Source: Streptomyces sp. NBC_00091
Lineage (GTDB): Bacteria; Actinomycetota; Actinomycetes; Streptomycetales; Streptomycetaceae
Reading direction: 5' to 3'
NCBI RefSeq assembly: GCF_026343185.1
Contig: NZ_JAPEMA010000002.1
Coordinates: 62,001 to 126,000 of the forward strand
DNA length: 64,000 bases
The translations under genes were made by a program, and so were the position numbers. Below, piece after piece: positions 60,127-64,000 of the stretch. Numbering within the stretch: position 1 is the stretch's first letter; each line of letters starts with the position of its first letter. The notes beneath the pieces are model-generated. The model saw nothing but the letters and a program-made list of their open reading frames with translations, was not told the origin of the DNA and ran no database searches.

Positions 60127-61202
60127 CGAGTCGTGATCAATTTGCGGGATGTGCCTTCGTGGCACGGTCCGGTCCGATAGACGGTCTTACGCGACGCGAG
60201 TGCAACTGACCGATCCGAATTGGGAGTTCATCGAGCCGTACCTGCCGATCGGCGAGTACGGCCCGTACCCCGAGCGACTGCGGCAGCAGTTCGAGGGCGT
60301 GATCTGGCGGTTCAAGACGGGCGGGCAGTGGCGGGAGATGCCGACGGAGTTCGGCGCCTGGTCGACCGTCCACAACCGCTTCCGGCAGTGGTGTGACGCC
60401 GGCGTCTTCGAGGCCCTGCTGGAGGGCCTGATCACGGAAGCCGCGAAGCGGGGTGAGGTGGACCTGTCCCTGGTCAGCATCGACTCCACCACCGCCCGAG
60501 CCCACCACGACGCGGCCGGGATGCACCTCGACGAGGACGTCGTCACCGCCCTGGAGAAAGCCGCGGCCGAGGAGGAGAAGGCCAGGTCAAAGGGGGCGGC
60601 CTCGAAGAGCAAAACGGGCAAGAGACCAAAGTGATCCCGCGCTGGAAGAACGACGACGCATCCGGCGTCGGCAGAAACTCCGGCTGAAGGCCGCCCTCCC
60701 CGGACGTTCCAGAGGCGGGCAGACCAGCAAGGTCCACCTCGCCGCCGACCGCAAGTGCCGCCCGCTGGCGTTCATCCTGACCACAGGCCAGGCAGCGGAC
60801 AGCCCTCAGTTCATCCCCGTCCTGAAGAAGGTACGGGTACGCGGGCCCGTCGGCCGACCCCGCATGCGGCCGGACGCGGTCGCCGGGGACAAGGCGTACT
60901 CGTCCCGCGGATCCGCGCCCACCTGTGCAAACGCCGTATCAAGGCGGTCATCCCGGAGAAGAAGGACCAGGCCGCCAACCGGAAGAAGAAGGGCTCCAGA
61001 GGTGGCCGACCCGTCAGCCACGACGCCGATCTCCACAAGGAGCGGAACACCGTCGAACGCCTGATCAACAAGCTCAAGGCATGGCGAGGCATCGCCACCC
61101 GATACGACAAGACTCCCGACAGCTGCCTCGCCGGTCTCCACCTGCGCGCCTCGATGATCTGGATCAAGGACCTCACCAGGACCACCCGATGATCACGACT
61201 CG
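60127..61202. mobile_element. IS5-family element with perfect 13-bp ends, damaged transposase
   Basis: CGAGTCGTGATCA at 60127-60139 is repeated in perfect inversion at 61190-61202, giving an element of 1076 bp. The right repeat overlaps the last codons of the transposase gene. No clear target duplication is visible (flanks GCGTAT and ACATGC). The transposase is split into three frames, so the copy is inactive in cis. Confidence 0.85.
60149..61192 (+). pseudogene. IS5-family transposase, two frameshifts
   Basis: The N-terminal third (LTDPNWEFIEPYLPIGEYGP, FKTGGQWREMPTEFGAWSTV, LVSIDSTTARAHHDAAGM) ends at a stop at 60634. The DDE middle (RSRGGQTSKVHLAADRKCRP, LAFILTTGQAADSPQFIPVL, AVAGDKAYSSRG) is in the next frame. 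The end (RRIKAVIPEKKDQAANRKKK, ERNTVERLINKLKAWRGIAT) returns to the first frame after a base loss near 60920. The first change could be the programmed frameshift known in some IS5 elements; the second is not, so the gene is broken. Confidence 0.8.
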
Positions 61203-61266
61203 ACATGCCCCTGGGTGACGCGCTGAGGTGCCGGACGCCAAGGGCGGGCAGGAGTTGAGTCAACGG

Positions 61267-63531
61267 TCAACCAGCCGTGGACGCGGGGGTCTCACCCGTG
61301 GATTCCGCGTCGGTGTCGTCGGTGCCGACCGGGCCGCGGGGAAGCATCCGGTCCAACCACTTCGGCAGCCACCAGTTGGTCCGGCCGAGGAGTGTCATGG
61401 TCGCCGGTACCAGCACCATGCGTACGACCGTGGCGTCGATGAAGATCGCGGTGGCCAGGCCGAGCCCGAACATCTTGGTGGAGGGGTCCTCGGCGACGGC
61501 GAAGGACAGGAAGACCGCCACCATGATGAGGGCGGCCGAGGTGATGATCCGGGCGGTGCCCGAAACGCCCTCAACGATCGCCGTGCCGTTGTCGCCGGTG
61601 CGCAGGTACTCCTCGCGTACGCGGGAGAGGAGGAACACCTCGTAGTCCATCGACAGGCCGAACAGGATGGCGAAGAGGAACGTCGGGATGAACGACACGA
61701 TCGGAACCGTCGCTTCCAGCCCGATGAGTGCGCCTCCCCAGCCCCACTGGAAGACCGCGACCATGATGCCGTAGGCCGCGCCGATGCTCAGCAGATTCAG
61801 CAGTACCGCCTTGAGCGGTACGAGTATCGAGCGGAAGACCAGCATCAGCAGCAGGAACGACATCGCCAGCACGGCGGCGACGATCACCGGCAGGCGTTGG
61901 CTGGTGCGTTGGCCCACATCGGACAGGCTCGCGGCGGCGCCGCCGACGTGGGCCCTGGCCGGGCCGTGCCCGATCGCCGCGGGCAGCACGTCTGTGCGCA
62001 GCCGGGCGATGGTGTCGGCCGTGGCCTTGTCCTGAGGGCTGGTGGTCGGGAACACCACGAGGGTCGCGATGCCGGTGGCCCGATCGATGTGCGTCGGCGC
62101 GACGGATGCGATGCCCGGATCCGCCGCGACCGCCCCGACGAGTCGGTCCAGCACTCCCGGATCACCGGTGGGGTCCGCGGCGATGACGAGGGGACCGTTG
62201 GTGCCCGGGCCGAACCCCTCGGCGACGAGGTCGTAGGCCCGGCGCTCGGTACGGCTCTGCGGCAGTGAGCCGTCGTCGGGCAGGCCGACGCGCAGGCCGA
62301 GCACGGGCAGCGTCGCGGTCAGCAGCAGCGCCGCCGCGCCGACCGCGTACGGCACCGGGTGCCGGCTGACGTGCCCGATCCAGCGACGCCACCCGGCGGC
62401 GTGGGCGGCGCCTGCCGCCGGGTCCCGCCGCCGTGCGAGTCGGCCCGGCTTCCTGGTCTGCAGAGCCCGGCCGATCCGGCCGGCCCGGGCCAGGCGCGGG
62501 CCCGCCGCGCCGAGGAAGGCCGGCAGCAGCGTCACCGACGCGAGCACCATCGTCAGGACGACGATCGAGACGGCAACCCCGCCCACCGTCATGAACGGCA
62601 CGTTCGCGACCGCCAGGCCGAGGATCGACACGACGACGGTGCCGCCGGCGAAGACCACCGGCCGCCCCGCCGTTGCCACCGCTCGTCCGGCCGCCGCCTG
62701 CGGATCGAGCCCGCACGCGAGGTACTCCCGGTGCCTGGCGAGCACGAACAGCGCGTAGTCGATGCCCACTCCGAGCCCGACCATGCTGCCCAGGACCGGT
62801 GCGAAGGTGGGGACCTCTGTCACCCCCGCCAGTACCGTCATCGTGGCGACCCCGACGGTCAGCCCGAAGACCGCCATGCCGATCGGCAGCACGGCGGCGA
62901 CGAGCGAACCGAACGCCAGGAACAGGATCGCGGCCGCGGCGAGGAGGCCGATCAGCTCGCTCACGCCGCCGTCGGGGTCGGAGAAGGCGTAGAAGAGGTT
63001 CCCGCCCATCTCGATGCGCAGCGGCAGCTCGGCGCGCAGCCGGTCGCCGAGATCGACGAGGGCGTCGAGGTCTTCGGCCGACAGCCGGCTCTGGTCGGGG
63101 TACTGCACCCGGACGACCGCGATCCGCCCGTCGGCCGAAACGAGGCCGCCGCGCACGGCGGTGTCCCCGCCCGTGTCGAGTGCCCCCGCCGGGTCGCTCG
63201 TGCCGAGCACGTGCGGCAGCCGCTTCACCTCGGTCTGCAGCCGCGTGAGAGCGGTGCGCGCGCTGTCGTCGTCGAAGAATGTCGCACCGTCATCGAGGGG
63301 GGTGACGACCACTTGGGCGGTCATCCCCTCCTGGCCGGTGCCGGCCCGCTCGATCAGTTCCGCGGCCCGCTGGGAGTCCAGTCCCGGAGCGGTCAACGAG
63401 TCCGCGGTCCGCCCGCCGAAGGCGACGGCGGCGAGCACGGCGAGCGTGGCGGCGATCAGCCATGCCGCGATCACCCGCCAGGGATGGCGGGCGGCGCTTG
63501 CGCCCAGGCGCAACAGGGCTTTCGAGAGCAT
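61267..63531 (-). CDS. MMPL/RND-family transporter
   Basis: The protein has 754 residues; ATG 63531 follows TGGAGGA. It has twelve helices in two halves, each with a large outer loop after helix 1. MMPL/RND marks include GGVSELIGLLAAAAILFLAF, VGLGVGIDYALFVLARHREY in the first half and FGLSMDYEVFLLSRVREEYL in the second, plus paired Asp-Tyr in the proton-relay helices. Actinobacterial MMPL proteins move lipids or hydrophobic compounds out of the cell. The divergent sensor-kinase gene starts 176 bp away and may belong to a system regulating it. Confidence 0.9.
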   Translation of the reverse strand: MLSKALLRLGASAARHPWRVIAAWLIAATLAVLAAVAFGGRTADSLTAPGLDSQRAAELIERAGTGQEGMTAQVVVTPLDDGATFFDDDSARTALTRLQTEVKRLPHVLGTSDPAGALDTGGDTAVRGGLVSADGRIAVVRVQYPDQSRLSAEDLDALVDLGDRLRAELPLRIEMGGNLFYAFSDPDGGVSELIGLLAAAAILFLAFGSLVAAVLPIGMAVFGLTVGVATMTVLAGVTEVPTFAPVLGSMVGLGVGIDYALFVLARHREYLACGLDPQAAAGRAVATAGRPVVFAGGTVVVSILGLAVANVPFMTVGGVAVSIVVLTMVLASVTLLPAFLGAAGPRLARAGRIGRALQTRKPGRLARRRDPAAGAAHAAGWRRWIGHVSRHPVPYAVGAAALLLTATLPVLGLRVGLPDDGSLPQSRTERRAYDLVAEGFGPGTNGPLVIAADPTGDPGVLDRLVGAVAADPGIASVAPTHIDRATGIATLVVFPTTSPQDKATADTIARLRTDVLPAAIGHGPARAHVGGAAASLSDVGQRTSQRLPVIVAAVLAMSFLLLMLVFRSILVPLKAVLLNLLSIGAAYGIMVAVFQWGWGGALIGLEATVPIVSFIPTFLFAILFGLSMDYEVFLLSRVREEYLRTGDNGTAIVEGVSGTARIITSAALIMVAVFLSFAVAEDPSTKMFGLGLATAIFIDATVVRMVLVPATMTLLGRTNWWLPKWLDRMLPRGPVGTDDTDAESTGETPASTAG

Positions 63532-63706
63532 CGGGTCCTCCAACCACCTCGGAGGCCGTCCTTGTACGGCCGCCAATGCCGAGACTCGTCGCCACGGCGC
63601 TCCGCGGCATCGGCCCGCGGGCCGCGGATCCATCGGCCCCGGGGCGGAGTGACGACCCGTCCTTTCGGCCGATGCGCGGCACGCCGCGGTCCCTAGGCTG
63701 AGAACC

Positions 63707-64000
63707 GTGCTCCGAGACGACCTGCGAACCCTGTGGACCGAACCCCGGCCGCCCGACGCGCCCGCCCGGGTGCGGCGGGACTGGGCGCTGCTCGCCGCGG
63801 GCCTTGCCGGTGTGGCGCTGGAGGCCACCCTGCGCGAGAACGTCGTGTGGCGGCCGGTGGCGGTGGTGTTCACCGTATGGCTGTGCCTGCTGCCCCTGTG
63901 GCGCCGGACCCGCCCGCTGGCGATGGTGACGCTGGCGTTCGGCTCGGTGATCCTGCTTCCGGTGGCCTCGCTCGTCGCCGCAGGGCGCGAGCCCTTCGGC
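63707..64000 (+). CDS. Two-component sensor kinase, N-terminal part (cut by the window end)
   Basis: GTG 63707 opens a frame to the window edge (98 codons). The sequence VLRDDLRTLWTEPRPP then shows TM helices at about 26-39, 46-66 and 71-90 (WALLAAGLAGVALEA, VAVVFTVWLCLLPLW, LAMVTLAFGSVILLPVASLV). That is the sensing part of NarL-group kinases of Streptomyces. The catalytic domains lie outside, so the call depends on this N-terminus alone. It is divergent from the MMPL gene. Confidence 0.6.
   Translation, partial: MLRDDLRTLWTEPRPPDAPARVRRDWALLAAGLAGVALEATLRENVVWRPVAVVFTVWLCLLPLWRRTRPLAMVTLAFGSVILLPVASLVAAGREPFG

Overview
The window is very GC-rich actinobacterial chromosome. GC-biased third codon positions, frequent GTG and TTG starts, GTGA/TTGA stop-start overlaps, Ser/Ala/Gly-rich secreted proteins and a rare TTA codon point to Streptomyces or a close relative. 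The mixture of lineage-type genes, insertion sequences and many broken genes suggests an accessory region or chromosome arm rather than core genome.

Layout. 0-5.4 kb: a decayed TetR gene, a small membrane protein, a frameshifted secreted protein, a Rossmann oxidoreductase, and an SPFH/NAD-kinase-like operon behind paired palindromic operators. 5.6-8.4 kb: an MFS symporter, an ADP-ribosylglycohydrolase and a small membrane protein. 8.4-12.7 kb: one probable operon with two thioredoxin-fold proteins, a DsbD-alpha-like lipoprotein and a two-component system. 13-15 kb: an anchored protein and a CAP-domain protein; a 21-bp motif is shared by the thioredoxin operon and the CAP gene. 15-18.9 kb: a dead SDR gene, then an AAA+ ATPase coupled to a TPR membrane protein. 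19-25 kb: DUF6817, DoxX, YdeI-like, an orphan polyprenyl synthase, a NADAR protein, and remains of YrdC and endonuclease/phosphatase genes. 25-29 kb: a class A PBP with an altered SxN motif and a dead ABC-F gene behind an intact palindromic operator. 29-34 kb: TSUP exporter/AraC and LuxR/aminopeptidase P divergent pairs. 34-37 kb: a two-CBM galactose oxidase flanked by IS5 and IS30 scraps. 37-43 kb: HNH-like protein, NADP-binding protein, inositol-phosphatase-like/LysR pair, and a Ser/Thr kinase fused to a truncated MFS domain, meeting a truncated GNAT gene end to end. 43-46 kb: LCP transferase and a dimethylformamidase-like protein. 46.7-49.5 kb: a hydrolase gene split by a complete IS5-type element carrying a DUF6193 passenger. 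49.6-54.5 kb: ECF sigma/YCII pair, glutathionyl-hydroquinone reductase-like protein, secreted beta-helix protein. 54.5-60 kb: a 1474-residue caspase-NTPase-WD40 protein divergent from a PGAP1-like serine hydrolase, the best candidate here for an uncharacterised (possibly defence) system. 60-64 kb: a frameshifted IS5 element, an MMPL transporter and the start of a divergent sensor kinase.

No rRNA, tRNA or CRISPR array was seen. At least ten genes carry single-base frameshifts or internal deletions. Some may be real decay, but several lie in or beside G/C runs, so assembly error must be considered.
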